A stretch of DNA of 64,000 nt from Planctomycetota bacterium (GTDB taxonomy: Bacteria > Planctomycetota > Planctomycetia > Gemmatales > Gemmataceae): the NCBI GenBank assembly GCA_016873225.1, contig VGXS01000002.1, positions 62,001 to 126,000 on the forward strand, in the 5' to 3' direction. Shown here in pieces: positions 1 through 8,509 of this stretch (its first letter is position 1; every line of letters starts with the position of its first letter). A model generated the notes under the pieces. The model saw nothing but the letters and a program-made list of their open reading frames with translations, made no database searches and was not told the DNA's origin. The translations under genes and the position numbers were made by a program.

Positions 1-1
1 T

Positions 2-484
2 GGCCCAAGGGACAGGACCGTTCTTCCCAAACTGGTGGACAACTTGAAGGCGCGGAGGTTGAAGTACCTTGGATCGAGCCGTCAGGCAATGAATTGCGTC
101 TTCGTGCGCAACCTCGTCGATGCCAGCCTGCTGGCGCTCGAAAATCCCTCAGCGGTGGGTGAGGCGTTCAACATCACCGATGGTGAATCCATCAGCAAGA
201 AGCGCTTCATCGAAGCTGTCGCGGATGGCTTCGGCGTTCCCAGGCCGGGGTGGATCAAGGTTCCCCTTTGGCTGGCCAAGCCTTTGGCCGCATGGATGGA
301 GTCGGGGGCGCGCGCCCGGGGAGCCAAGGAACCCCCGTTGCTGACACAGGCGCGAGTGAAGTTCCTCGGCCTGAATCTGGACTTCAGCATCGCCAAGGCC
401 CGACGCATTTTGGGCTATTCCCCCAAGTACCCTTTTAATGACGCCATTCGGGAAACGGTGGCCTGGTACCATTCTTCCAAGTAA
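2..484 (+). CDS. NAD-dependent epimerase/dehydratase, C-terminal part (cut by window edge)
   Basis: The reading frame is open from base 2, so the gene begins outside the window; the GTG at 35 is internal. The first visible residues, GPRDRTVLPKLVDNLK, match the substrate-side segment of extended short-chain dehydrogenases (3-beta-HSD/epimerase type). FVRNLVDASLLAL and GEAFNITDGE are the typical segments further along, and the C-terminus (KARRILGYSPKYPF) is the usual family ending. The NAD-binding GxxGxxG and YxxxK motifs would lie upstream. Substrate is not predictable: nucleotide sugars, sterols and dihydroflavonol-like compounds are all used by relatives. The next gene starts 44 bases downstream. 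Confidence 0.8.
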   Translation, partial: GPRDRTVLPKLVDNLKARRLKYLGSSRQAMNCVFVRNLVDASLLALENPSAVGEAFNITDGESISKKRFIEAVADGFGVPRPGWIKVPLWLAKPLAAWMESGARARGAKEPPLLTQARVKFLGLNLDFSIAKARRILGYSPKYPFNDAIRETVAWYHSSK

Positions 485-528
485 TAAAGCCCGTAATTGT
501 TTTCCCAACTGACTCCGAGGAACCAGGC

Positions 529-1059
529 ATGGACCTGCGCGGCAAAAAAGTGGCCATCCTGGTGGAACAGCAGTATCAGGAAATGGAAGTTTGGTATCCG
601 CACTACAGGCTCAAGGAAGCGGGCGCCTCATCCATTCTCGTCGGCCCCGAGGCCGGCAAGTCCTATCCCAGCAAGCTCGGATATCCCGCGGTCGCCGAAA
701 AGGGAATCAGCCAGGTGAGCGCGGACGAATTCGACGGTGCCGTGCTACCTGGTGGCTTCGCTCCCGACTTCCTCCGCCGGTCACCCGCGATTGTCTCCTT
801 CGTGCAAAAACTGCACGACCAAGGCAAGGTCTTGGCGGCGATCTGCCACGGGCCATGGATGCTTTGCTCAACCAACGCCCTTCGTGGCGGCCGCAAGGCC
901 ACCTGCTTCTTCGCCATCAAGGATGATGTGGTAAACGCCGGGGCCAGCTATTCCGACGCCGAGGTCATCCGGGATGGAAACATCATCACCAGCCGCAAGC
1001 CCGATGACCTTCCCGCCTTCATGCGTGAAATGATGGCAGCCTTGGCCGAGCGCAAATAA
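529..1059 (+). CDS. DJ-1/PfpI family type 1 glutamine amidotransferase-like protein
   Basis: A protein of 176 residues, the usual length for the PfpI branch of the DJ-1 superfamily. The nucleophile elbow AAICHGPWML places the catalytic cysteine at about residue 106, followed by His107. An acidic stretch near residues 18-20 (YQEMEVWYP) provides the Glu that normally pairs with that cysteine. GAVLPGGFAPD and the ending RDGNIITSRKPDDLPAF are typical. Relatives have been described as proteases, chaperones or methylglyoxal/glycated-product deglycases, so the exact reaction is open. GAGGAA upstream supports the ATG at 529. The protein has no signal peptide and is probably cytoplasmic. Confidence 0.85.
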   Translation: MDLRGKKVAILVEQQYQEMEVWYPHYRLKEAGASSILVGPEAGKSYPSKLGYPAVAEKGISQVSADEFDGAVLPGGFAPDFLRRSPAIVSFVQKLHDQGKVLAAICHGPWMLCSTNALRGGRKATCFFAIKDDVVNAGASYSDAEVIRDGNIITSRKPDDLPAFMREMMAALAERK

Positions 1060-1106
1060 CGAGTCCCGACCTTTTTCCTTTCCCGCGATTCCCAGGAGAA
1101 TTCCCG

Positions 1107-2273
1107 ATGCCCTCCCACGACTACGCCCCCACCCGCGACGACCGCTTCGCCTTCGGGGTCTGGTGCCTCCAGAACCGCGGCCGCGACCCGTTCGGCGATG
1201 TGACCCGGCGGGAGTTCCCGGCCCTTGAATGCATCAAGGGTTTGGCGCAACGCAACTGCTACGGGTTCGAATTCCACGACAACGACATCATTCCGTTCGG
1301 CGCGAGCGCGACCTTGCGCGACCAGATCGTCTCCGACATCAAGAAATTGATGGCCGACACCGGCATCAAGGCGACAATGGCCACCACCAACACCTTTTAC
1401 CACCCGGTGTTCAAGGATGGCGCCTTCACCAGCAGCGACCCGGCCGTGCGGTTGTTCGCCACGCAAAAAGTGATGCGTTGCATCGACCTCGCCGCGGAAT
1501 TCGGCACCGAGATCTTTGTTTTCTGGGGCGGCCGCGAAGGGGTCGAAGTGGACGCCAGCAAGGATCCCATCAGCGCCGCCGGCTGGTTCAGGGACAGCCT
1601 CAACTTCCTTTGCGAATATGTCCGATCCCAAGGCTACAAGATCAAGTTTTCCATCGAACCCAAGCCCAATGAGCCCCGGGGCGACCTGTTCCTGCCCACC
1701 GTCGGAAGCGTTCTCGCCTTCATCCAGACCCTGGCGCACCCCGGGATGGTCGGCATCAATCCCGAGACGGCTCACATCAAGATGGCGGGCCTCAATCCTT
1801 ACCACGAGTTCGCCCAGGCCCTCGACGCCGGAAAACTGCTCGATGTCCACCTCAACGGACAAAAGCCCCTTCGATTCGACCAGGACCTTACCTTCGGTTC
1901 CGATGACATCAAGGAGGCCTTCTACACGGTCAAGCTCCTCCTCGACCACAAGTACCAGGGCACCATCGGCTTCGACGCCCATCCCTACCGCACCGAATCC
2001 GACCCTTGGGACTTCGTCGACCGCAGCATGCGCACCTACCTGATTCTCAGGGATAAGGCCCGCCGCTTCGCCGAATGCAAGGAGATCCAGGACATCCTCA
2101 AGGAACTCCACGGCGCCCACGCGGAACTGGCCGGCTACACGAAATCGTTCAGCAAGGAAGCCGCCGCCAAGCTCAAGTCGATGGACCTGAACCCCGAGGC
2201 GCTCGTGGGCCGCAAGCTGCCTTATGAAAGGCTCGACCAGCTTGTGACCGAGATCCTTCTTGGCGTGATCTGA
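1107..2273 (+). CDS. xylA: Xylose isomerase
   Basis: Interconverts D-xylose and D-xylulose (and glucose/fructose) using two divalent metals in a TIM barrel. The 388-residue length fits the short class I enzymes. Visible signatures are GFEFHDNDIIPFG with the active-site histidine near residue 57, FVFWGGREG, FSIEPKPNEP with the catalytic lysine and metal ligands, GINPETAHIKMAGLN, and GFDAHPYRTE. AGGAG precedes the ATG. The gene lies between the amidotransferase and a rhodanese with no xylulokinase nearby, so the window gives no pathway context. A 510-residue open frame on the opposite strand is an antiphase artefact of this gene's codon use. Confidence 0.95.
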   Translation: MPSHDYAPTRDDRFAFGVWCLQNRGRDPFGDVTRREFPALECIKGLAQRNCYGFEFHDNDIIPFGASATLRDQIVSDIKKLMADTGIKATMATTNTFYHPVFKDGAFTSSDPAVRLFATQKVMRCIDLAAEFGTEIFVFWGGREGVEVDASKDPISAAGWFRDSLNFLCEYVRSQGYKIKFSIEPKPNEPRGDLFLPTVGSVLAFIQTLAHPGMVGINPETAHIKMAGLNPYHEFAQALDAGKLLDVHLNGQKPLRFDQDLTFGSDDIKEAFYTVKLLLDHKYQGTIGFDAHPYRTESDPWDFVDRSMRTYLILRDKARRFAECKEIQDILKELHGAHAELAGYTKSFSKEAAAKLKSMDLNPEALVGRKLPYERLDQLVTEILLGVI

Positions 2274-2303
2274 CACCGGGAAAACCCGAAAGGGCCCACC
2301 AAC

Positions 2304-2681
2304 ATGGCACCCAACCACTCCCCCCGGTTCCTGCGCATCGTCGAGGAAGCCCGTTCCCGCGTGCGGGAATGTACCGTGGATGATGTGAGGGCCCGGCTGG
2401 GGCGCGGGGAAACGCTCAACCTCGTTGATGTTCGCGAGGAGAGCGAGTTCGCCCGCGATCACATTCCCGGCGCCGTTCACCTCGGCAAGGGCGTCATCGA
2501 GCGGGACATCGAGCAGCGATTTCCCGACCCCGGCACCGAACTGGTGCTTTACTGCGGAGGCGGCTACCGCTCGGCCCTGGCGGCCGAAAACCTCGGACGA
2601 ATGGGATACACCAAGGTGATCTCAATGGACGGCGGTTATCGCTCCTGGAAGGAAAAGGGATTTCCCCTTTCCTCCGCCTGA
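2304..2681 (+). CDS. Single-domain rhodanese-like sulfurtransferase
   Basis: A protein of 125 residues with one rhodanese domain. NLVDVREESEFARDHIPGA is the CH2A-type segment, and the active-site loop CGGGYRS puts the persulfide-carrying cysteine at about residue 84. The ending SMDGGYRSWKEKGFPL is standard for the family. It probably transfers sulfur or reduces thiosulfate in the cytoplasm; the partner is unknown. The stop is followed four bases later by the start of the acyltransferase gene, so the two are likely co-transcribed. Confidence 0.9.
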   Translation: MAPNHSPRFLRIVEEARSRVRECTVDDVRARLGRGETLNLVDVREESEFARDHIPGAVHLGKGVIERDIEQRFPDPGTELVLYCGGGYRSALAAENLGRMGYTKVISMDGGYRSWKEKGFPLSSA

Positions 2682-2685
2682 GCGC

Positions 2686-4434
2686 ATGAAGCCGCGTGCG
2701 GCAGCGCTTGCCCACATGGCCGGCGCCATGTCGAGGCGCCTGGCAATGCTCGCCGCATTGTCCGCCCACGGCATGCCCCACGGTTGGGGAACCCTGTTGG
2801 CGATGGGGTCCGGATTGGTCGCCGGCAGGGCCGCCCCCCTCGTCTCCCGCCCCTGGCTGCCGGACTTGTCGGCCATACCGGGCTTCGTTGGGATTCTTTT
2901 CTCCCTCGTCGCATCCCTTCCGGCATGGCCCATCTCGCCGCCTGTCCACCTTTTTCTTCTCGCGCTTGGCTGCGAAATGGCCACCGCCGGGTTCGATCCC
3001 CGCCGCAAGGCGATCACTTGCGAGGCCGGCATGGCTTTCGGGCCGGTCGCGGCGCGCTCCTTCGTGATTGAGTTGTTTTTTGGCATCGTCATGGTGATGG
3101 CGGGCGCCGAACTCGCGCCCGGCCAAGCCTGGCGCGATTGGTGGCCTCTTTGCCTGACGGTGTTGTCTTTGGCATGCGACGCCCTCGCCTGCCAGGTCCC
3201 GGCACCGCCGCGGGGCGAATCTCCCGAGGCCCTGCCATGGCCCGATGCCGATGAAAGCCGTCCTGTCGTTTGGGCCGCGATGGCCGGGGGCATGGCCATC
3301 GCGTCACGGGCGGCCCTGGGACATGCCGACCCTTCATGCTGGACATGGCCATCGGCATGGCCGCTGGCATCGGGTCTGGTTTGCGGCGCCCTGCTGCCCG
3401 CCACTTTCTCATCTCCGCCAAGGCAGGACGGCTGGTTTCCCATCGCCGGCATCATCGGCCTGGCAGGGTTCGCGATCATGGGGACCGTCGGCCACCTTTG
3501 CTGGGGTTCTCTTTTGGTTTTCAGCATGGCGGTGGGAATGGCGACGGGCGCGGCACGGTCGACAGCGATGCCTCGCCTCAAGGTCCTGGCCGCGCCGCGC
3601 CTGTTGAGGCTGGGCGGCCCATTTGTGATCGCCGCCGCCATCATCGGCCTGGTGGAACCCCTGCCAAGTCCATGGCCGATGGTCATCGCGTCGGCATCCC
3701 TGGCCGTGGCCACCCTGGGAGCGGCTTGGTTCCTGAGGCGCTCATTCATCGAGTTGGTGATCGAGGTGGGCCTCACCCCCGTTTACCGGATCAGCACGGC
3801 CGGACCCGGGCAATCCCGACTTCCGGAGGGCGAACCCGTTCTCCTGATCGCCAACCACACCGCGTATGCCGATCCGTTTTGGCTGGGGGCCGTTCTCAGG
3901 CGGCGCTTCTATCCCATGATGACCAGCACCTTCTACGACCTGCCGGTCATCTCGTTCCTCATGCGCGATGTGGTGGGCGCCATCAGGGTGCCAGCGGTCG
4001 CCCGCCGCAAGGAGGCGCCCGAACTGATGGAGGCGGCCCGCTTGCTCGAACAGTCGAAATGCGTGCTTGTCTTCCCCGAAGGCACCCTGCGAAAGTGCCC
4101 TGAGCCGGTGATGCGCCGCTTCGGAAGGGGCATCGTGAAATTGCTCGCGGAACATCCGCGCACTTGGGTGGTGCCGGTATGGATCGAGGGTGCCTGGGGG
4201 AGTTACTTCTCCGAGGCGGGCGGCCGCCCGATGACAGGCAAGCCCATGGACTTCTGGAGGCCGATCCGCATCGGCATCGGGGAACCTCGAAGGATCAACC
4301 CGGCGCTTTTGGAGAACCAACTGAAGGCTCGCGCGGCCTTGCAGCAGGCCGTCTATGATTGCCGCGGCATCCTGGGACTGGATGTGCCCCTTGCCCCGGC
4401 GGTTTTCGAGAATCAGGCCGATGACCCCGCCTGA
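2686..4434 (+). CDS. Polytopic membrane protein with C-terminal PlsC-type acyltransferase domain
   Basis: A protein of 582 residues in two parts. The first roughly 350 residues are strongly hydrophobic and should form many membrane helices. The C-terminal part is a 1-acylglycerol-phosphate acyltransferase domain: block I is NHTAYAD (the HX4D catalytic motif), and block III is VFPEGTLRK. It probably acylates a lysophospholipid or related acceptor at the membrane. PlsC is normally about 240 residues, so the long hydrophobic N-terminus is unusual; some multidomain transporters (LplT-Aas, MFS-PlsC fusions) have a comparable layout, but I see no clear MFS motif. The 3' end overlaps the convergent PfkB gene by 22 bases. 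Confidence 0.8.
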   Translation: MKPRAAALAHMAGAMSRRLAMLAALSAHGMPHGWGTLLAMGSGLVAGRAAPLVSRPWLPDLSAIPGFVGILFSLVASLPAWPISPPVHLFLLALGCEMATAGFDPRRKAITCEAGMAFGPVAARSFVIELFFGIVMVMAGAELAPGQAWRDWWPLCLTVLSLACDALACQVPAPPRGESPEALPWPDADESRPVVWAAMAGGMAIASRAALGHADPSCWTWPSAWPLASGLVCGALLPATFSSPPRQDGWFPIAGIIGLAGFAIMGTVGHLCWGSLLVFSMAVGMATGAARSTAMPRLKVLAAPRLLRLGGPFVIAAAIIGLVEPLPSPWPMVIASASLAVATLGAAWFLRRSFIELVIEVGLTPVYRISTAGPGQSRLPEGEPVLLIANHTAYADPFWLGAVLRRRFYPMMTSTFYDLPVISFLMRDVVGAIRVPAVARRKEAPELMEAARLLEQSKCVLVFPEGTLRKCPEPVMRRFGRGIVKLLAEHPRTWVVPVWIEGAWGSYFSEAGGRPMTGKPMDFWRPIRIGIGEPRRINPALLENQLKARAALQQAVYDCRGILGLDVPLAPAVFENQADDPA

Positions 4435-5453
4435 CGATTCCACTGTTCCTTCACCTGCCCGGGCGTTGCTGTTCCGGTGACGCCGACCTGCCTCACCGTG
4501 ATCGACGCGACAAGGCATCCGAAAGCCGCTGCCTCGGCGGGTCCCGCCCCGGCCGCCCGGGCCAGCAGCACGCCGGCCGAGGTGCTGTCCCCGGCGCCCA
4601 CCGGGTCTATTGGTCCTTCCACACGGAAAGCGGGCACGGCCACCGGGGCCGACCCGGGTTCGGCCACGACCATGCCATCCTCGCCAACCGTCAAATACAC
4701 CGTTCGCCCCATGACCCCGGCCAAGGCCATGGCCATCGGTCCCGCATCCTCCGGCACCCCATGGCCCAAGCGGCCAAGGGCGGCGCGGCACTCGGCCCTG
4801 TTGGGCTTCAGCGACGGCCCCCGCATGAGGTGTGCCGATTCCCTGCTGTCGGCAAGGATGAACTTTCCGGGCAACGCCGCCGCCCATCGGAAAACATGAG
4901 ACCTCATCGCCGCCGTTATCACGCCGCAATCCGACTCGCTCACCTGGTCGAGCACAAGGAGAGCGTCAAGCCCGTTCAAGGCCGCCTCGACTTTTCCCGC
5001 GATCGCCTCGATAACCGCCATGGGAGTCGGCACGCGATTCTTGATGTCGAGTCGATGGTCCTCCACGCAACGGCCGTCCCGATGATCGTGCATCGGCTTG
5101 GTGTAAGTCGGTGTTCGCCGGGAGGGGCAAGTCATCAGTCCCGACATGTCTACGCCTGGCGTGGAGCGAAGCGCTTGCCCCAACTCATACCCCTCCCCGT
5201 CGTCTCCCGTGAAGGCAAAAGGAATGATTCTGCCCACCCCGAGGGCGCTCAGGTTGGCCACCACTGTTCCGGCGGCGCCCGGATGGGAGCGGACCCTGGT
5301 GACTTGGTAGGCCGTCAGGCCAGTCTCGACGGAAGGCTCATCCAGCGAACGATCCACCTCGAGGTAGCGATCCAGAAACATGTCCCCGAGGATGCCGATG
5401 GAAACCCGGGGAGCCGATTCGAGAATCCGATTCACAAGGCCATCCGAAAGCAT
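4413..5453 (-). CDS. PfkB family carbohydrate kinase (RfaE domain I-like)
   Basis: A protein of 346 residues in the ribokinase fold. The N-terminal strand GILGDMFLDRYLEVD resembles the start of heptose-7-phosphate kinase (HldE/RfaE domain I). RSHPGAAGTVVANLSALG is the sugar-binding glycine-rich segment, and DPVGAGDSTSAGVLLAR is the PfkB signature 2 with the catalytic Asp in GAGD. It phosphorylates a sugar or sugar phosphate; the exact substrate cannot be read. It lies five bases downstream of the deoxyhypusine-synthase-like gene on the same strand, which suggests a two-gene operon. Confidence 0.85.
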   Translation of the reverse strand: MLSDGLVNRILESAPRVSIGILGDMFLDRYLEVDRSLDEPSVETGLTAYQVTRVRSHPGAAGTVVANLSALGVGRIIPFAFTGDDGEGYELGQALRSTPGVDMSGLMTCPSRRTPTYTKPMHDHRDGRCVEDHRLDIKNRVPTPMAVIEAIAGKVEAALNGLDALLVLDQVSESDCGVITAAMRSHVFRWAAALPGKFILADSRESAHLMRGPSLKPNRAECRAALGRLGHGVPEDAGPMAMALAGVMGRTVYLTVGEDGMVVAEPGSAPVAVPAFRVEGPIDPVGAGDSTSAGVLLARAAGAGPAEAAAFGCLVASITVRQVGVTGTATPGQVKEQWNRQAGSSA

Positions 5454-5458
5454 GGTGG

Positions 5459-6427
5459 TCAGCCTTTCGCGGCGGCTTCGAAGGCATGGCGCAGATGGGG
5501 CACGGTATCCCGGTGGTCGCCCTGCACATAATGGCTCTCACCGCCATCGGCAACAGTCCGAACCAGGATGGTCTTCCATGGCCTGTAGTAATACCTCGGA
5601 TCGGATTTGGGCGCCTGGGCCTTCCAGTCTCCCCCCAGGGCGAGCAGGTCGAAGACTCCCGTCGTGAAACGGCTGATCGACTTTCCTTCCTGATGTGCCA
5701 CATTCCTGGCCATGGCAAGGGCCTTGAGATAAACCTCGGGGCCCATGACCGCGCTGCCAAGGCTCATCAAGACCCCGCCCTCGAGGGATCGCGCTTGCTC
5801 GGCAAAGACAAGGAAATCGCGATGGCTCGCCCCGCCTATCGAAGCCCCGTCGCAATTGGGATGTTCGTGGATGATGTCATACCCGATGCCGGCATGCACG
5901 GTGACGGGGATCCGCCTCCTGTAGGCCTGCGCCAACAAAGAAATGTCCTTGTGGGGAAAATCACCCTCGTGGATCGCCTTTCCAAGCGATTCACCGATAC
6001 CCATGCCTTGACGCCATCCGCGCGCGATCTCGTCGTTGATACGCCCCGTCTCCCTCCAAAGCCCGAATTCGCCCGTGGAGATGTATCGCGCCACGCTTTC
6101 GGTGCTCGCCCCGATCAAGGCGAATTCCCAGTCGTGGATCGGCCCGGCGCCATTGAGGGCGATGAGCGAGACCGCTCCCATGTCCATGAGGCGGATCAGG
6201 TGACGGACAACCCCGGCGCGCAGGACATGCGCGCCCATCATCCAGATACGGGCCGCGCCGGCATCCCGCGCCGAAACCAACCGGCCGGCAAGCCTGCCAA
6301 TCGCCGGGTCCGGGGCCGTGTCGGGAATGTGTTCGGCGGGAAGCAGGCAGGTCAGGTCGAGATCATGGGCACGATCGGCCAGCGGCTTGATTCTCAGCCT
6401 CGATCGGTCGAATTCCGGATATGGCAT
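5459..6427 (-). CDS. Protein resembling deoxyhypusine synthase (function unknown)
   Basis: A protein of 322 residues. I chose the ATG at 6427 because AAGGAT lies just upstream; the frame is open to 6472. The succession VVRHLIRLMDMGAVSLIALN, GPIHDWEFALIG, STGEFGLWRETG, IPVTVHAGIGYDIIHEHP and LEGGVLMSLGSAVMGPEVY follows the order of elements in the deoxyhypusine synthase fold, where the corresponding parts bind NAD and substrate. The usual C-terminal lysine motif is not obvious, and bacteria generally lack eIF5A, so a true hypusine role is unlikely. Pairing with a PfkB kinase suggests sugar or nucleotide chemistry. The family assignment is by eye. Confidence 0.5.
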   Translation of the reverse strand: MPYPEFDRSRLRIKPLADRAHDLDLTCLLPAEHIPDTAPDPAIGRLAGRLVSARDAGAARIWMMGAHVLRAGVVRHLIRLMDMGAVSLIALNGAGPIHDWEFALIGASTESVARYISTGEFGLWRETGRINDEIARGWRQGMGIGESLGKAIHEGDFPHKDISLLAQAYRRRIPVTVHAGIGYDIIHEHPNCDGASIGGASHRDFLVFAEQARSLEGGVLMSLGSAVMGPEVYLKALAMARNVAHQEGKSISRFTTGVFDLLALGGDWKAQAPKSDPRYYYRPWKTILVRTVADGGESHYVQGDHRDTVPHLRHAFEAAAKG

Positions 6428-6569
6428 GCGAGATCCTTGCGCGTAGCTGGCCGCCATGCTAATTAATTTCAATGCTCATTCCACACGATTTTGGAACAAT
6501 GATTCTTCAGTTCGCGTCCAAACTGACGGTGTCCGACACCGAACGACCAGCAACCCACGGATTCCAACC
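6428..6569. promoter_or_regulatory. Divergent intergenic promoter region upstream of moxR
   Basis: This 142-base gap separates the minus-strand deoxyhypusine-synthase-like gene from the plus-strand MoxR operon. It is AT-richer than its surroundings around 6455-6510 (GCTAATTAATTTCAATGCTC and nearby). Both promoters should lie here, but I cannot assign exact -35/-10 boxes. Confidence 0.4.
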
Positions 6570-7589
6570 ATGACCCAACCCAGCAATCCGGTCGAGGCCC
6601 TGGCGGCACTCGGAGCCAAGTGCAAGCGCCTCAGGGAAGAAATCGGCAAGGTTGTCATCGGGCAGGACTTCGTCATCGAGCAACTGCTCTGGGCGCTGCT
6701 TTCGCGGGGTCACGCCCTGCTTGTAGGGGTGCCTGGCCTGGCCAAGACCCTGATGGTTTCAACGCTTTCCAAGGCTTTGCACCTCTCTTACAAGCGCATC
6801 CAGTTCACCCCCGACCTCATGCCGACCGATATCACCGGCAGCGAGGTCATCCAGGACGACCCCATCACCCGGCAGCGGGCCTTCAAGTTCTCCCCGGGCC
6901 CGATCTTCGCCAACATGCTGCTCGCCGATGAAATCAACAGGACCCCGCCTAAAACCCAGGCGGCCCTGCTTGAAGCCATGCAGGAGCGCAAGGTGACCAT
7001 CGGAGGCATGGACCACACTCTTCCCAATCCGTTCTTCGTGCTGGCCACCCAGAACCCGATCGAGCAGGAAGGCACCTATCCCCTTCCCGAGGCGCAGCTC
7101 GACCGCTTCCTCGTCTATGTCAAGGTCGACTACCCCTCCGAGCAGGAGGAAAACGAGATCATGGTCCGTTCGGGCCGCAAGCCCCCCGAAATCCAGGCGA
7201 CCCTCGACGGCGCCGACCTTGAGAGCCTGCAGGAACTCACCCGCGAGGTGACGGTCGCTCCCGCCGTGACGGAACTGGCCCGACGCCTCGTGCGCATGTC
7301 CCGCCCCAACACGCCGGAAGCCGCGCCCTTCGCGTCGCGATTGATCCAGTGGGGCGCCGGCCCCAGGGCCGGTGCCGGCCTTTTGGCCGCGGCGCGCGCC
7401 CGCGCCGCCCTCTCGGGCCGCTTCCATGTCACGCCCAAGGACATCGAGGCGGTCGCCGCCCCCGTTTTGCGGCACAGGGTCATCCCCAGCTACATCGCGC
7501 AGGGTGACGGGATCGATTCCGACAAGATCGTCGCCCAACTGCTGGCGGCGGCCAAGCAGGCCACCCCCGCCGCAGCCAACGCGAACTGA
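6570..7589 (+). CDS. MoxR family AAA+ ATPase
   Basis: A protein of 339 residues. The ATG at 6570 gives the normal MoxR length; the longer open frame from 6456 would overlap the divergent gene. Walker A is GVPGLAKT (about 53-60), Walker B is LLADEINR (about 117-124), followed by TPPKTQAALLEAMQE and ATQNPIEQEGTYPLPEAQLD, which are diagnostic for MoxR. MoxR ATPases are chaperone-like and work with vWA/MIDAS proteins to load metals or mature large complexes. It is the first gene of a seven-gene operon and is followed eight bases later by the DUF58 gene. Confidence 0.95.
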   Translation: MTQPSNPVEALAALGAKCKRLREEIGKVVIGQDFVIEQLLWALLSRGHALLVGVPGLAKTLMVSTLSKALHLSYKRIQFTPDLMPTDITGSEVIQDDPITRQRAFKFSPGPIFANMLLADEINRTPPKTQAALLEAMQERKVTIGGMDHTLPNPFFVLATQNPIEQEGTYPLPEAQLDRFLVYVKVDYPSEQEENEIMVRSGRKPPEIQATLDGADLESLQELTREVTVAPAVTELARRLVRMSRPNTPEAAPFASRLIQWGAGPRAGAGLLAAARARAALSGRFHVTPKDIEAVAAPVLRHRVIPSYIAQGDGIDSDKIVAQLLAAAKQATPAAANAN

Positions 7590-7597
7590 GCCCGCCC

Positions 7598-8509
7598 ATG
7601 CTCGACCCGGAACTGCTCGCGCGCGTCCGCGCCTTGGGAATCAAGGCCCGCACCATCGTCGACGGCCCCCGGGTTGGCGAACTCGCCAGTCCGCGAAAGG
7701 GATCTTCCGTCGAGTTCGCCCAGCACAGGGAGTATGTGCCGGGCGACGACATCCGCCACATCGACTGGCGCGCCTATGCCCGCACCGAGCGTTACACGGT
7801 CAAGGAATACCAGCAGGAAACCAACTTCATCGCCTACCTGCTTGTCGATGCCTCGGCCTCGATGGGCTTCGGCGCGCAGGGGGCCACCAAGTTCGACAGG
7901 GCGTTGTTGCTGGCGGGCGTCGCCGCGACCGTCCTCGCCCTGCAGGCCGACGCGCCGACCGTCGTTCCCCTCACCTTGGGGACCACGATGGAGGCCCCGG
8001 CGCCCAGTTCGCGCCGCGACCGGCTTGAACGCATGCTCGAGAACCTCTCCGCCGCCCGGCCCTCCCCGCTTCAAGACGAGGAAACCCGCCGTCCTGTAGT
8101 CGCCACCGCGCTCAACGACCTGGCCTCCCGCTCGGCCCGCCGCGGCATGGTCCTCGTCATCAGTGACCTCCTGGAACCGTTGCCCGAACTGATGGAAGGC
8201 TTCCGCAGGCTCAAGGTGAGGGGCCATGACATTGTCGTGGCCCATGTCCTTCATGGTGATGAGCTTGAGTTGCCCGGCGATGACCTGGTCCGCTTCGACG
8301 ACCTCGAGTCGGCCGAAAGGCTCGTGGCGCAACCCGCCGTCATTCGCGACCGATACCGCCGCGAGGTGAAGGCCTGGCTCGCCGAGTTCGCGCACGGCTG
8401 CTCGGGGCTCCGGGTCGACCAGTTCCTGGACCGCGCCGACCTTGCCCCCGGCGATGCCTTCCCCGCCTTCCTGGCGCGGAGAAGGCAAGCCTCAAGGAGG
8501 CGCGGATGA
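7598..8509 (+). CDS. DUF58 domain protein (MoxR partner)
   Basis: A protein of 303 residues. The diagnostic DUF58 segment is GDDIRHIDWRAYARTERY, preceded by REYVPGDD. The C-terminal half has a vWA-like core: LLVDASASMGFG supplies the DxSxS of a MIDAS site. DUF58 proteins are nearly always encoded directly after MoxR and are thought to be its substrate or adaptor. The stop overlaps the next start by four bases (ATGA), which implies coupled translation. Confidence 0.93.
   Translation: MLDPELLARVRALGIKARTIVDGPRVGELASPRKGSSVEFAQHREYVPGDDIRHIDWRAYARTERYTVKEYQQETNFIAYLLVDASASMGFGAQGATKFDRALLLAGVAATVLALQADAPTVVPLTLGTTMEAPAPSSRRDRLERMLENLSAARPSPLQDEETRRPVVATALNDLASRSARRGMVLVISDLLEPLPELMEGFRRLKVRGHDIVVAHVLHGDELELPGDDLVRFDDLESAERLVAQPAVIRDRYRREVKAWLAEFAHGCSGLRVDQFLDRADLAPGDAFPAFLARRRQASRRRG

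Noticed and set aside
948-2480. 510-residue open frame on the minus strand over xylA
   Set aside because: Antiphase shadow caused by strong GC3 bias; xylA is unambiguous on the plus strand.
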